Shown: positions 11,147 to 23,702, counted from the first letter of the stretch. The stretch: DNA of 64,000 bases from Polyporus tsugae (GCA_024305745.1 JAHRBS010000007.1:1240001-1304000), one strand, 5' to 3'. Notes: generated by a model from the letters alone, not told the origin. A program made the numbers and translations.

Positions 11147-14100
11147 TCAGCCCTGGACGTTCAAGCCCGTGCGCGGGAGCTGCGGCTCCTCGGGCTGGTA
11201 CGGCTCGCCGCACTCGGCGCGCATCAGGTCGTTGAGCCACGCGCCCTTGGGCTGCAGCTTCACGCCGCGCGAAACGTACATAACCGCGAGGTACATCCAC
11301 GCCGCCGCGTTGCCGACCGTGCCGACCTCGTCCGAGACGTGCGTGCGCGCGTACTCGGACATCGTGTCGTACAGCTCGTCGTTCGTGTACAGGTCGAACA
11401 TGTGCGTCGCCACCGCCGCGTTGTCGCCGGGCGCGCAGAGGTAGCCGCTCTTGCCGTGGACGATCTGCAGCGGGATTCCACCCGTGCGGGAAGCGATCAC
11501 GGGCTTGCCGGCGTGCAGCGCCTCGGAGACCTTGACCTCGAAACCCTCACGAGTGGAGAGCTGGAGTGCGAACTTGGAGTTATCCATGAGAGCGTTGAGG
11601 ACTAAAGTCATGGACGTCAGTCGACGAACAGTAGGGTACGGGCACATAAGTAACGCACGCTGGTCGCTCGGGGGGCAGCGCATGACGACGAAGTCCTTCG
11701 CATACTCCGCGTACTGGCTGTGGATGAGTTGTATGGTCTGGTCGTAGATGATGCTCGCATCCGGGTCATCGACCGCACCGTGACCGCAAATGAGCATCTG
11801 CGGCGGCTCGACGTCGGGCTGCTTCTCGGTCATGAGCTTGCGGAAGCGTGCGTACGAATCGATGACATTCGGGATACCCTTCGAGGGGTCGAAGCGAGCG
11901 ATCTGAACGATGTAGTCCCGCGCCGGCCACCCAAGCTCGTTCATCTTGTCCTTGACGCAGAGCTGACGGAACTCGCCCATGTAGTATTGCGCGTCCCAGT
12001 CGTCGAGGTGCTTGTTGAGACCATCGTCCCAGTCGGTGGCAGCGCCGAGGAGCGCGAGCTTCTCTGATGGCACGTCGCTCGGCACAAACTTGTTCACGGG
12101 GTGGGAGATGAACATGTCCGCGTGTTGGATGTTGTTCCACAGGTACTTCCAGACTTCCTCCTGAGGCGAGCCAGCGACGTGGACGAGGTCGCTCCGGATC
12201 TCAATGTGTGAACGGTAGATGATGGGTAGGTCAGGGCGAACCCGCTTGATCAAGGGAATAAGGCCGGGCATCTGGGGGTCATCTGTACAGAGAGGAAAGA
12301 ATAAGTGAATTGAGGACAGACAAATGATCGCTGAGGGCATTACCGACGAAAGCAATGTCGACACCACCCGGAGCCAAGGGACCACCCTCCGCGGTCCATC
12401 GGAGACCGTTCTTGAGAATCCAGGAATCAAAGCCCTCTTTGGCCTCTTTCGTCAGCCGGAGGCTGGGATCCGCGACACCCTGAAGAATGTTGTGGTTGTT
12501 CTTCGTCGTCCGGAAGACGCTCGGGGACGGGTTCGGGACATACCTGCGATAATGGGTCAGTCTGGTCTCTCACCACTCTCACTGACGATGGAGCGAATGG
12601 AGGCATGTCTCCTGCGTTTGGAGAGGGTTCACCCTCCGCCAAGAAGGGCGGAAGCAAATCGGTGGGAGAAGCCGGGATCGGGTCCAAGACTCACCATGCG
12701 CAGTCGACATCGAGGAGAGTTAGGAACCGGATGAGCGCGTGACGCATCTAAAAATCGTATTCCCATGATTAGAGACGACAAATTGCCCACGAAGGGAAGA
12801 ACGCACCAAAGCCACTCCTCCTGTGGGTATAGAGAGAAATATCCCGATCAGATAAGACGTCCGTAATAAAGATAATGGCCATCGGGGACAGATAAGATTG
12901 AGAAGCACGTCAAAGCTCGCAGTGCGGGGTAATCACATGAAGAAGTCAATCCGGGGAAGCCCAACGACCCTGAGTGAATCAGAAGCGGTGGCACGGGACT
13001 CGCAGCGAGCGGGGAAGAAGACAGCAGAACGAGCAGTGGAACAAAACAGACGTGTCGGGAGGAAGACTCACCTCCCTGCGGGGTAGAGGAGAAGAAGCCT
13101 ATCTTGATCTTCTTCTCGCGCAGCTCGTCGGCCAGTTTGATGACAGAGTTCCACGTCCCCTTGCTCACACCCTGACGGTAGACATCGATGTCGTCAATCA
13201 AGTGAATCTTGCCGCCAGCGTCGACCGTGACTTGGTTGCGAGCACCAATGGACAGACGCGGATTGTTGCCAGGACCGAAATACATGATACATTTGCGGGC
13301 CGCCGAATCGGCTTGCTCATCAACTGTGCGGGGAATCGGGAGCTTGTTCTGTGCGCCGACGGAAAGGTTCGCATGACCGGCGGGGAGTTGTTGGGGGTCA
13401 TAGTAGACTGTAGGTGTTTCCGCACCCGAAGGCACGTATGAACCTGTCGTAGAGGAGATGCGGTGCTTGATGTTGGGACGAGTTATGGAGTCGGTGTGGA
13501 AGGGCTTGATGTTAAACACGACCGGGACGATGTCCATGTCCATCCAAAGGCGCGTGCAAAGATTCGGTGCCTGATGAACGTGGTCAGAAACGCCTCACGC
13601 GATTACGGAGAGAAAATCTGGATTGGGTGCGAGTAAAATAGCGCGACTTCGCAAACATCGCTCAATGCGCCACTATCGGTGGATCCTCGCCGAAGTGAGC
13701 TGCGTGGGATATAGTGGGTTTACGACGATCTTTGACACGCTTCTCGTATCCCATGGGCATTCAAAGGGACAGAGCACAGGCTTCCTCCAAGCCCGAAATG
13801 AGATCTAGCTAGGGCCCTTCCGGTTTACGCGCCGCAGAAGCCGTCGAAGCGCATGGTACAATTGCGTTCCGCACATCCGATCCGTTCGGGACGCAGTCAC
13901 CCAACAATCATGCCTCGGATACGACAATTTGCTCGAAAGGCGCGCGGGGGAGGGCAAGAGAGTAAACGCACCTCTCGAAGCAAGCTAACGGTGACGCCAG
14001 CACCGAGGAACTTGCACATATGCTCGGAGGAGAACTTGCGGAGGACATCGAGGGTATGCTTCTCAATGGCGGCAGCCTGCTCGTCGGGGTCCTTGGGATC

Positions 14101-14398
14101 GTAAGGAATGGTGGAGGAGGCGAAGTCGGTGTTGTAGACTGAGTCGTGGACGGAGATCGCGATTTCAAAGGTGTTGCTGTTGATCACTGCGCCGGCTACA
14201 CCCGCCCACATCGGCTAGAGGATCGGGATAGCCGATGGTGCGCATCAGCAGGGGCGGCGATGAGAGTTGAGATTAGATCGCGCGCACCGTGAGGCTGGAG
14301 TAGGCCAGGACATTGGGTCTCTTGGCGGAGACGACACTGGAGAGCCTGCGACGAACGACATCGGAGGGCTTGGACTGGAACTGGTGGGGAGGAGCCAT
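11147..14398 (-). CDS. Trehalose phosphorylase, 732 aa
   Basis: Eight exons: 14288-14398, 13972-14214, 13072-13570, 12807-12820, 12695-12747, 12344-12543, 11659-12282 and 11147-11601. The total, 2199 nt, gives 732 residues, the length I recall for Grifola frondosa trehalose phosphorylase; the sequence also follows that family closely (MAPPHQFQSKPSDVVRR at the start, TPQGGGVALMRH, SHIEIRSDLVHV). The enzyme reversibly converts trehalose plus phosphate into glucose and alpha-glucose-1-phosphate in the cytosol and belongs to the GT4-like retaining fold. The EX7E motif is E600...E608 (REGFEVKVSE). Exon 4 is a 14-nt micro-exon required for frame and for the GGVAL residues. Introns 2 and 3 are unusually long (401 and 251 nt). 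No lesion seen. Confidence 0.97.
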
Positions 14399-14445
14399 GG
14401 GGGGTGCGTATGAAGGCGGTGAAGGAGAGATGGGGAGATAGTGAG

Positions 14446-14454
14446 ATTATATAG
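14446..14454 (-). promoter_or_regulatory. TATA box of trehalose phosphorylase
   Basis: The minus strand reads CTATATAAT, ending 48 bp upstream of ATG 14398, implying a very short leader. A good TATA match fits a strongly expressed metabolic gene. Confidence 0.5.
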
Positions 14455-15916
14455 TGTTCACGGAAGGGAGGCGTGGGGGCATACAAGGAACATGTGCAGG
14501 CAGAGGATCCTTTCTGGCCCAAGGCCCAAAGGCCACCAGCCAGACTCCTCCCGGCCTCCCGATCCCATCGTCTTCATCTCTGAGCGCCTCTTTCAACTCA
14601 CCACGCTCTCTCTCCGACTCCATCTCCATCGCCCGACAATCCGCGTACTGTTCCCCGCCCATCCCGTGGCCCTCCGCTTGGCGGCCGCACTATGCGCAAA
14701 TCGATCCCAGAATAGCATGGTTGTTGTATCCTGTCCTAGGGAGAACCCACCTTCCTGTCCGCTTGGGAAATCCTGGCCACCTTGCATGTCTGTCTTCTCC
14801 ATTGAGAGGTCATGCGTCCATCTTCCTCTTACCCACCCCGCACTGCGCTGCACTTCGCAACTTTACTGATCCGTCCGTGCCAATCTCAGGTGCTACTTAC
14901 CGTTCACTATCAAGTCGGCATTTCGTTCGGCGACCATACCGGCCCATGAGAATCGCAACATGTTCGCAGCGCGTTCTAACGCCTCCACTCTCACTCGGTG
15001 CCTGAGCATTGTAAGTATACGAGCGTACGCGCCTCTCGGAGCTGACAGACAATAGGGCTTGCGTCGTCTACGTATCTGCAGCGGATCATCGTAGCTGAAC
15101 ATCCTTGGACTCGATAAGCTCGCAGCTCATTCCAGGCTCGAGCTCGCCCTACTGCCGGCGATGCCGCCCCTCGCTCTCCAAACACCGGTACCAGCGAGAT
15201 GCCTCTCTCGGCCAGAGTTCGCTGCAGTCCTTATGACCGCACGTCGTAACCCTCGAGTCATCGGACCAGCCGACCAAGTCTTCGAATGGGGGATTGAACT
15301 GGATTTCAAGATCCGTCTGTCGCAAGTGTCGTAAGAGGCTGAAGCGAGCATGAGTAGTCCCACACGTGTAGTGGGACGACCACGTCGGACGCAGTGCGAT
15401 GGAACACCCGTACCCTCGTCGGAATTTCTGCGACGTCCAATGGACGTTCTTGGGCGGATCCGCCCAATTGACCAGTAAGGTCCAGCCTGGACGCGTTATC
15501 CCAGCCGTCACAGCGCGTCGCGGTAATTACTGAGCGCGTCGTCGTGTCGCAAGGTCGCGTTTGTGCGGCCGATCGTCCTCGTCGGCGCCATCGGTCGCCA
15601 CTGGCTGGCCGCAGATCCAGTTGAGACCAGACTCACACAACACCGCAGATATCGAGCAACGTGTGCGCGAATCAGGGCGCGACAGACGTTTATCCTGGTC
15701 GATATCACGTCCTTACGGCTGCAGTCGCATGGCTGCAGCATGACACTAGTCACCCCAGATTCACCAACGGGTCGTAGACATACGGACTATGCACTATATT
15801 TCTATTCGCGCCGGAATGTACAATACGTATTAGGGCATGCAAGGCAACGCATTTACAAATAGAAACCACCGCCCTTGAGCTTCAGCTACACACCATGCAC
15901 CATGCATCATCTTCTA
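14455..15916. other. Intergenic, 1.4 kb, no recognised gene
   Basis: Lies between the trehalose phosphorylase promoter and the 3' end of BRF1. The minus-strand frame at 15149-15511 (120 codons, Trp- and Cys-containing) is the longest of interest, but no start, splice context or family supports it. Confidence 0.4.
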
Positions 15917-18085
15917 TCAGAACTCAAACCAATCTTCTGAGAGCCCTCCTCCGCCTCCTGGGGACAACGGCCGCCACTCTTCGACGACTTCATCTCCAGC
16001 CGCGCCATAGCCAATGTTCGGACCCTCGTGGTGGCAACTGTCCGCGTTAGCCCCCTCCTGTCCTTCCCAATCCTCTTCGTCCTCTTCGTCATCGTGTTCC
16101 TCCTGGCCTGCGGCTTCGCAGCCGCCGTTCGCAGGATTGTCCACCGTGTCTTCCGTTGCCGGATCCAGCTCCGCATCAGGGTCCAGCAGCCTTGCCAACG
16201 CTTCCATATCGATCTTCTTCGAGCCCCGTGGCTTGGACCCGTTCCCTGCATCGAGACCATCGCTGTCCTCCGGCAACTTTCGTTTTCGCTTCTTGCCCTT
16301 CGCCACCGGTTTCTCGGCGGGGACGTTCCCACCCTCTCCCCAGCCGTTCCTGGCGTCCTCATCCTCATCCTCATCGAGGTCCCAGTCCATCGCGACCCGA
16401 ACGGCCTCCGCCTCCTCTGGCGAGCGCATGAGCCCCTCGAGCTCGTCCTCCGCGAACAGCTCCTCGTCGGCGATATGGCGCTCCTCTGTGCCTCCCCGCG
16501 CGGACGCGAGGAGCTGCAGACGGCTGGGCACATGCGCAAACGCGTGTGGGAGCGACGCCGCGTCCGCCGTGAGAAGGTGTGTGACCAAGTCAGGGGAGCC
16601 CACCGAGGAGGCTGGCACCGAGTAGGAAGACGAGAGCGAGGGTCTTGCCGTCGAGAGAGGGTTGAGCAGGAAGTGTGAGGCATCGACGACCGTCTTCGCG
16701 TGCCGTGTTCTGGCTTTCTTGCGGGGTGGCGCCCGGTCCTCCCCGAGGACCGATGTCGAGCTGGAGGACTTGCTACTGCTGCCCGCTTCGCTGCTATCCC
16801 ACCACTCGTCTCCGCTGCCCGCCCAGCCTTTCTCGCTCCCGTCGACGTCCAGCTGGACCAGGGGCCGTCCGTCGTGTTCGACCCGCTTCCGCCAAATCTC
16901 GTCCTGGAACCGCACAACGTCCTTGAGCCCCCGAGCGACAACGACGCGTTTCGCGACCTTGGAGCGGCCCTTTCCTTCCCGGCCTTTGCCAGGCTTGCGC
17001 TCGTGCGCGTCGAGCCAAGGGACCTCCCGGATCCATTCCTCCACGAGGTCGTATATCTCCTTGTATCGCTGCATCACCGTGCCCTTGGCCGCGCCAAGCC
17101 GCGTGCCCAGTGTGGCGGCAAACGCCCCGGCGTTGGGCAGAGAAGACAAAAGTTCGGCTTCAAGGGCGAGGATGAACAGCGCACACGCGGTTGGGGGCGT
17201 TGGGAGGTGGGCAAAGGCATTAGTGCGCGCAAGCAGACCTGCGAGTGCGTATGCGGTATCTGTGATACTAGGAAGGCGCGGGAGGAGAGGGAAAAGCACC
17301 TTTACTAGCTGCGCAGGTAGTGCAGTACCGACGCCGTTTCCTGAGCCGTCGAGAAGGGATACGAGGTACGTTTGCAGTGTGGGTAGGTGAACCGCGGGAT
17401 CCGTGGTAGACAGACTGAGCTGGAGTAGTGCCACGACCTTGCTGAACGCGCGCGTGACGGCGGTATGCGGCTCATCAAGGAGATACTGTGAGACACAGTA
17501 GCACGTCAACACATGCTCAGGCACCCTGAAAGAGCTGAGAGACCATGTAAAAGCAGGGATTGGAGATAAGAGACTTACTGCAATGTCACGGAGGTAGTCG
17601 CTCTTGCGCGACTCGCGCAGGGCAATTGCGAGCGCGGCCCCTGCGGTAAGCTTGGCTTTGCGACCCCAGCGGTACTTTCCAAGGCGCATAGCCTGGTCGA
17701 ATATGCCCTGCGCGCGGGGGGTCAATCCAGGGTTTGAAACCCTCGTAGCCAGCACCCGTATGAATTCGTGCATTGCGATCTATACGCGTCAGTGAGCCTC
17801 ATACTGAGCATGATGGGATAAGATGGCACTTACGGCGTTCTTGCGATCCCGCGCCTCCTTCCCTTGGCCGGACAGTGCCCAGCCATTCCTCCCTCGCAGT
17901 GTGCTTCCGCCTGGAACGTTGACCCATGGTGCGAAATCACGGCCGGAGACGTCCGCATTCTCGAGGTGGGAAGCGAGGACGCTCTGCGTCGGGTCGGCGA
18001 GCGTACCACACTGGAGGCAGATTGCGGAACCGACGTCTGGGTCCCATACTGTAGATGCGCCACATTCCTCACATCTCCCGCTCAT
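15917..18085 (-). CDS. BRF1: TFIIIB subunit BRF1, 673 aa
   Basis: Three exons: 17834-18085, 17579-17779 and 15917-17485, with canonical introns of 54 and 93 nt. The N-terminal zinc ribbon is C5-x2-C8...C23-x2-C26 (CEECGAS...CLQCGT). Cyclin-like repeats follow, with GRKAKLTAGAALAIALRESRKSDYLRDIAYLLD typical of TFIIB/BRF proteins. The C-terminal half is charged, with Ser-rich and Asp/Glu-rich tracts and KKRKRKL basic patches. By family knowledge BRF1 joins TBP and B'' in TFIIIB to recruit RNA polymerase III to tRNA and 5S genes in the nucleus. It shares a 157-bp divergent promoter with SEN34, another tRNA-biogenesis gene. No lesion seen. Confidence 0.88.
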
Positions 18086-18242
18086 TCCCTCAGGCTGGAA
18101 ACAGCCGTTTTAGAGAGTAGGAGGCGTTCGCCGAAGAGACAGCTGGTCAGTGGTGATGGTTGAAGACAAAGGAGGGATTGTAGGCGCTAATAGCCGCGAT
18201 GCGTTCGAGTGACGATGACGGGCGGGCGCTTGCAGTCAAATC
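18086..18242. promoter_or_regulatory. Divergent 157-bp promoter of BRF1 and SEN34
   Basis: The start codons of BRF1 (18085, minus) and SEN34 (18243, plus) are 157 bp apart, so both genes must share this region. No TATA box is visible. Confidence 0.7.
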
Positions 18243-19383
18243 ATGGCTTCTGACTCCAACCTCGACCACAGAGTCCCGCTACGGGTGTCCAACCAGAAAG
18301 CATACGTGTGGGATGTAGAAGGTACGCATCATCTTCAGTTTGTGTGGCTTTGAAAGCTAATCTGGTGAGAGAAGGATAGATATCACCACCTTGCGTGCGC
18401 AACACCATATTTGCGGGGTCCTGACTGGAACTCTACCACACCTCTCTCAACAAAATGTCTTCCTCGGAGTCCCGCTTGTGTTGCTGCCCGAAGAGGTTGT
18501 GCTGCTCATGGAGAAGCGTACGTGTTCTATTCATCTCATGTGTCCTGCCCGTGTTCGCAACCCCTCATGTCCGGACTAGAACTTGCCGTTCTCATCGATG
18601 ACCCCAACGCCCACATGGCCCCTTCTGCCGAATCCCTGGACAACTGGAATGCCGAACGAGAGCTCTCTGCGCGACATCAGATAACAACGGCGGAGGCGGA
18701 TAAAGCCTCGGAGAAGGCGGCGAAGCTGTCTACCTCCGAGGAGGCCATTCGCAAACGCAAAGAACGGGAGGCGAAGAGGGCGGCGGCGGCTCGCGCGAAG
18801 GCTCTCGCTGAGGGTCTTCCTGTCGGCGACGCTGTCCCACCTTCTCTTGCATCTGCATCTGCAATTGCACCCGCAGAGGAGAGGCCGGCGACTCCGAGTA
18901 AGGTTGCGGCCCAAACATTCAACGTGACGATCCCGGCGAGCTCTTCGCAGCTGGGATGGTACGACTCTGGCGCGGCCACGTACTCTACGCTGGACGCGGC
19001 TCGCGAGAGGGGTGTCTGGACGTACCCCGCTACGCCGTATGAGCGCGCGAAATGCCGTGTCTTCCAAGATCTCTGGCAAAAGGGCAACTTCATGGGCGGT
19101 GGCATCAAGTTTGGCGGTGACTTCCTGGTCTATCCTGGTACGTTCCAACCCGCTGTATTGTCGCGATGTGACTGACGGTCTCTTCCTAGGCGACCCGTTG
19201 CGATACCATTCCCATTTTGTTGCGACGGTCATCGAGTCTCCCAAGGCGCCGTTGATGCCGATGGAGATCGTCGCTCACGGACGGCTTGGGACGGCCACTA
19301 AGAAGTCGCACCTGTTTTGCGAATGGGATGAGGATACGCAGGAGGTTACGTATTTCTCTGTCGAGTGGGCTGGTTTCGGTTGA
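18243..19383 (+). CDS. SEN34: tRNA-splicing endonuclease catalytic subunit SEN34, 322 aa
   Basis: Four exons: 18243-18321, 18380-18517, 18580-19137 and 19190-19383; introns of 58, 62 and 52 nt, all GT-AG. The C-terminal nuclease domain contains GGDFLVYPGDPLRYHSHF and TATKKSHLF. The catalytic triad is Tyr257, His265 and Lys296; the spacing (8 and 31 residues) matches that known for human SEN34. A charged helical linker (about residues 95-160, EEAIRKRKEREAKRAAAAR) separates it from the N-terminal domain, as in fungal orthologues. It cuts the 3' splice site of intron-containing pre-tRNAs within the SEN complex. It faces BRF1 head to head. Start fixed by the first exon and the divergent layout. 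Confidence 0.92.
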
Positions 19384-19686
19384 TTTTGAGTTGCAAGCTG
19401 TCGTCTTAAACTTTGAGGGTTCTCACCGTGCGCAGCTTGTAACGGTTTCCGTGTATAGGGACTAGCGACACCTGTAAAACAACTAGTGATTTGCCTTAGA
19501 CTGAATGATCGCATGAGTCTCCTCCCTCAAGTACATGCTATGGCCAGTGGCATCGAAGCTGCCGTCGTTCCGATTAGGCAATCTAAGCGCTCTAAGTCTC
19601 ATGGATCGCACGTGCCAGGCTGCGGTGGCTGAAGCTGAAGCTGAATCGAGTCAGGGCGAGCTTGTCCCGGTCCGCAACCGACCACG

Positions 19687-21555
19687 ATGAAGTACTTCTC
19701 CACGCGCGGCGCAGGCCATCTGCTGTCTTTCGAAGAGGTCCATTGTTTCTTGACATATGTCATCTGATTCTCAACCACGTATCTTCAGACCGTCCTCGCT
19801 GGTCTCGCCCCGGACGGCGGCCTCTACATCCCCGAACACATCCCATCCCTCCCTGCAGATTGGCACACCGTATGGAGGGACCACTCATTTGTCGACCTCT
19901 CCGTTGAAGTCCTATCTCTCTATGTCACCCCTGACGAGATTTCCAAGGCTGAGCTGCGGCAGCTCGTCGAAAAATCCTACAGCACTTTCCGGCATCCGGA
20001 GATCGCCCCTTTGAAGAAGCTCAACGATACAACTTACGTGCTCGAGCTCTTCCATGGGCCCACCTTTGCATTTAAGGATGTCGCACTTCAGCTGCTTGGA
20101 AACTTGTTCGAATTCTTTTTGAAGAGGAGGAACCAGCGCAGGGCTCCTGATGAGAAGCCGGAAAAGCTGACGGTCGTCGGCGCGACGAGTGGAGATACCG
20201 GAAGGTGAGCCTGTATGTCAAACTGTCGCCTTATTTCACTCTGGATTGACCACTCTCCGCTTGCCGAAGTGCTGCGATTTACGGTCTCCGGAACAAGGCG
20301 AACGTCTCCATTTTCATCCTGCATCCGAAGGGGCGCGTCTCTCCCATCCAAGAAGCACAAATGACGACCGTGACGGACGTGAACGTACACAACCTCGCCG
20401 TCAAAGGGACCTTTGATGACTGTCAGGCAAGTCTACTCTTCCTCTCCTCCGTCTATTCTTCAGAAATCAACTCATCCACTTCTCCTCCGTACCCAGGACA
20501 TCGTCAAGGCCCTCTTCGGCGACCGAGAGTTCAACGCAACTCACCGTCTCGGCGCAGTGAACTCGATCAACTGGGCGCGCATCCTCGCCCAAACCGTCTA
20601 CTACTTCCTCTCCTACTTCCACATCAGGCGCCAAGTCGTCGACCCCGCGCTTGAGATCCAGTACGTCGTCCCCACCGGCAACTTCGGCGACATCCTCGCG
20701 GGATACTACGCGAAGCGCATGGGGCTGCCCATCGGGCGCCTGGGCATCGCGACGAACGCGAACGATATCCTCGCGCGGTTCTGGAAGAGCGGCGCATACG
20801 AGAAGGTCGACTCGTCCCGTGCAACGACCCCGGCGGGCGAAACGGCCCCAGCGGCTGGCGCGTCGGACGGGAAGCAGGCGGAGGACGCGAGCGGGGTGAA
20901 GGAGACGCTCAGCCCCGCCATGGACATCCTCGTGTCGAGCAACTTTGAGCGATTGCTGTGGTACCTGGCGTACGACACCGCGAAGGGTGCGGACGACCCA
21001 GAAAGGAGGAGGGGCGCGAGCGCGACGCTCGCGGATTGGATGGGGAAGGTGAAGAGCGACGGGCGGGTGCAGGTGCCGACGGAGGTGCTGGAGCGTGCGC
21101 GGGCCGACTTCTTCGCGGAGAGAGTCTCGGATGAGCAGACGCTCGAAACGATCAAGTACTACTTCGAGTCGGCGAAGTACATCGCGGATCCGCACACCGC
21201 CGTTGGGCTCCACCTTGCGCGCGCTGTCGCGCCGAGCAAGTAAGTCGGTTTTCGGCGAGCATTTATTGGATAGATGTCGCTGATGTTCTGTGGTTTACGA
21301 CATAGCTCGCCCCATGTCCGTCAGATCGTGCTTTCGACTGCGCACCCGGCGAAGTTCTCCGAGGCAGTCACCCGCGCGCTGGAGGGCGCGCCGTCGTTTG
21401 ATTTCGAGCGCGACGTATTTCCCCCCGAGTTCAAAGGTCTGCTCGAGCGCGAACGCAGGGTGATCGATGTTGAAGCCGCGGACGTCGAGCTTGTTAAGAG
21501 GGTCATTGAAAAGTATGCTGTCCCAGCAGTGACTCAGGTAGGCGCAGATGTATGA
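19687..21555 (+). CDS. THR4: Threonine synthase, 538 aa
   Basis: Five exons: 19687-19737, 19789-20204, 20270-20426, 20497-21239 and 21306-21555. The PLP-lysine motif GPTFAFKDVALQ puts the Schiff-base lysine at K113; VVGATSGDTG binds phosphate; the rest follows fungal threonine synthase through to VLSTAHPAKFSEAV. It converts O-phosphohomoserine to threonine in the cytosol. Intron 3 (20427-20496) has a GC-AG border (CAG|GCAAGT), the only join that restores FDDCQDIVKALFGD. An internal segment of about 30 residues (ATTPAGETAPAAGASDG) is low complexity, likely a surface loop. A possible extra donor at 21538 could change the last few residues. No lesion. Confidence 0.95.
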
Positions 21556-22115
21556 GGGGAAGAGGTGAAAGAACAGCTGGCATTGGTGTACAACAGTATT
21601 GTGCCATCTACCCAGGAATGGCATGGCTACATATCTTCTTTTCTAGGACGTTGTGCATGTTGGGATTGAAATTGAGCTCAGTTCAATGCTGGATACAGGT
21701 ACGATCCCGATGGCGTCGAATCATGAATCGTCCCTTTTGATTTACAAGAAATTATACAGCAATATATATACATAGCGGCTTCGATTCGATCCCGGCGGGG
21801 GTTCATGGTTGTCTCATTTTCTGTCGGAGAACAAGGGGTGCGCTCGAGGACCAAGATCGGCCATTCTCTAAAACCTCTCATATGCTGGATGGCTTACAAC
21901 TGTATAGTAAGAGACTATGTGGTTCGCCGGGTGAGTCTGTCCGACGTTGGCGGGCTTCCTTAGAGTGAAGGGTCTAGGGTTGTTTGGTCGGGACGAACAT
22001 TCAGTCTAGCCGCCGATTGGGACCCCAAAATGCCAACAACGAGGTATGCGAGCGAGTGTGCATTTTAACGACCTAGCAGTACATCATATCGTATACATCA
22101 ATGCTATCAATGCTA
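21556..22115. other. Intergenic, no gene seen
   Basis: AT-richer DNA between threonine synthase and the F-box pseudogene; it includes the 3' UTR of threonine synthase. No open frame of note. Confidence 0.45.
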
Positions 22116-23186
22116 CTAGACGATGGACACATCGGTGTGCGGGGGAGGCGAGAGTGACGAGAGGAGGGTGCCGTGCGCTGCCGGAGGCGACAGTTGGAGG
22201 TACGTTCTAGCCGGTGTCGGCAGCGCTACGCTGTTGCGCACGAGTGCATGGTCGTCGATTTCATCCTCTTCCCATGCGCCACGGAGGTTGAGGGTTTTGA
22301 GGAGGAGGCAGTTGGTGAGCATTTTGAGGAGCCCTGCGAATGGAGGGAGTGGACCCTGTACTGTTCCGACGTCAAGGTGGGCCAGGGTAGCGGGGAAGAG
22401 CTCGAAGGGTGATGGGACTCCTCTGAGGGTAAGGACACTAGAGATGGAACCTCGTCGTTGAACATGGGTGGAAGTCGCCCAACCCGGCCAACAGTGTAAC
22501 CATTGAGGTAGAAGTTATACTTCAAGTGCTCGATGAACAGTTCTTCCAGGTTCAGCGCTGAGATCTGAGAGCTCGAGCTCGCCCCAGAGCAGTTCTATAT
22601 CATCGGCCAGTGTCGTTTCAATATGGATCGAACGAAGGCGGTGAATCGAAGGCGCAAGGACGGGGGCGATGTTTGACGAGAGGCGATGGGTAAGTGAGAG
22701 GGAGATGGGGAGGTTCTTGGAGCGTGCCAAGTGGATCTTCACTGCGCTAGGACGGTGGATGGGGAACGATGTCCAGAGCCATGGGTTGTGAATACCGACA
22801 GCACGCCAGTATTTGCAGACGTGTGTGACCCGGACGATGTCCCTGTTGCCTCCTGGAGGATCGACGGGAAAGCGGCGCTGCGAACTGTGTCCGAGGAAAC
22901 CTGAAGGCTTCGGTAGAAGATCACCCTGTGAAACAAGATGGGAGAAGATCAACTACAGCAACTCTGCGGGCAGAGAATTCACTGGAGTTAGGCTGTTGTG
23001 AACCGTCTGCAGCTTGGTGATGGCACCGAGGGATTCGTTGATAACCTGACGATGTTTTTCTGTTTCCTGCGCCACGAGCTTGCGGAGGTCGTCGCGGGAG
23101 CCCACCAAGCGAAATGGGTCGAGGATGGCGTGAATAGGTATAGCGGCAGAAGTGGAGGTGGCCGCAGAGTCTTCGTCATTGGACAT
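22116..23186 (-). pseudogene. F-box protein pseudogene
   Basis: Reading minus from ATG 23186 the protein runs through a coiled-coil-like helix (DDLRKLVAQETEKHRQVINE) into an F-box, NSLPAELL-stop-LIFSHLV. The TAG at 22953-22955 falls inside the F-box where a residue is expected. It then continues as RVTHVCKYWRAVGIHNPWLW, the usual F-box exit, and leucine-rich repeats to LTNCLLLKTLNLRGAW. At least two frame changes occur in the repeats (near 22570 and near 22450). The layout equals the intact F-box gene at 57632, so this is a decayed relative. The repeat part keeps readable leucine pattern, so the death is not very old. Confidence 0.8.
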
Positions 23187-23702
23187 CGCGACCATCCGAC
23201 CGGTACCGGCGACCACAATATAAGCAGGACAATGGGAGAAAGCAAGAAACACCCCAGCCTCCGGAAGACAATACAACGCAGCTCGGGCCGGAGTAGCAGT
23301 GATGGCGGCGAGGCACGGGCCGGAGCACCGGTCGTTTCAGTGAAAGACGCGGCTCGGAACGGTAAGCAGTGCACAAATGCTCGAGGATTCCTCAGCATTC
23401 TCAGGAACGGTCGACGACTTCGTTGTGCTTTTCTGGTTACAAAGAACCACGCCATGAGAACATGCTGTTGTCATCCATGTCAGCCACACTGGCGTGAGCA
23501 AGGTTGGGCCGTAACCGCGGATGTACATGTACCGTTCCAAACGAGCCCGCTTCTCTCATATATATCAGTCAGAAATGTACGGCTGACGGACCCTCACCGC
23601 TTGCCTTCATACCACAAAACCGTGCTAGACACTTCCATATCCACTTTACTACTGCTGTGCAGTTCCTATCAACGTTCTTCTACTTCCTCGCTCACAACCA
23701 CC
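23187..23702. other. Intergenic; start of the right duplication arm
   Basis: Homology to the left arm begins at about 23520. A run of CATATATATC at about 23558, some 140 bp upstream of gene A, may serve as its TATA region. No separate gene. Confidence 0.4.

Noticed and set aside
15149..15511. 120-codon minus-strand frame with Trp and Cys
   Set aside because: No family, no splice partners, and stops on both sides; kept only as an intergenic note.
16014..17390. Long plus-strand frames opposite BRF1
   Set aside because: Mirror frames of a GC-rich coding exon; the BRF1 frame has the zinc ribbon and cyclin motifs.
17725..17745. GGGTTTGAAACCC, B-box-like, in BRF1 exon 2
   Set aside because: It encodes conserved BRF1 residues (RVSNPGLTP) and no cloverleaf fits around it.
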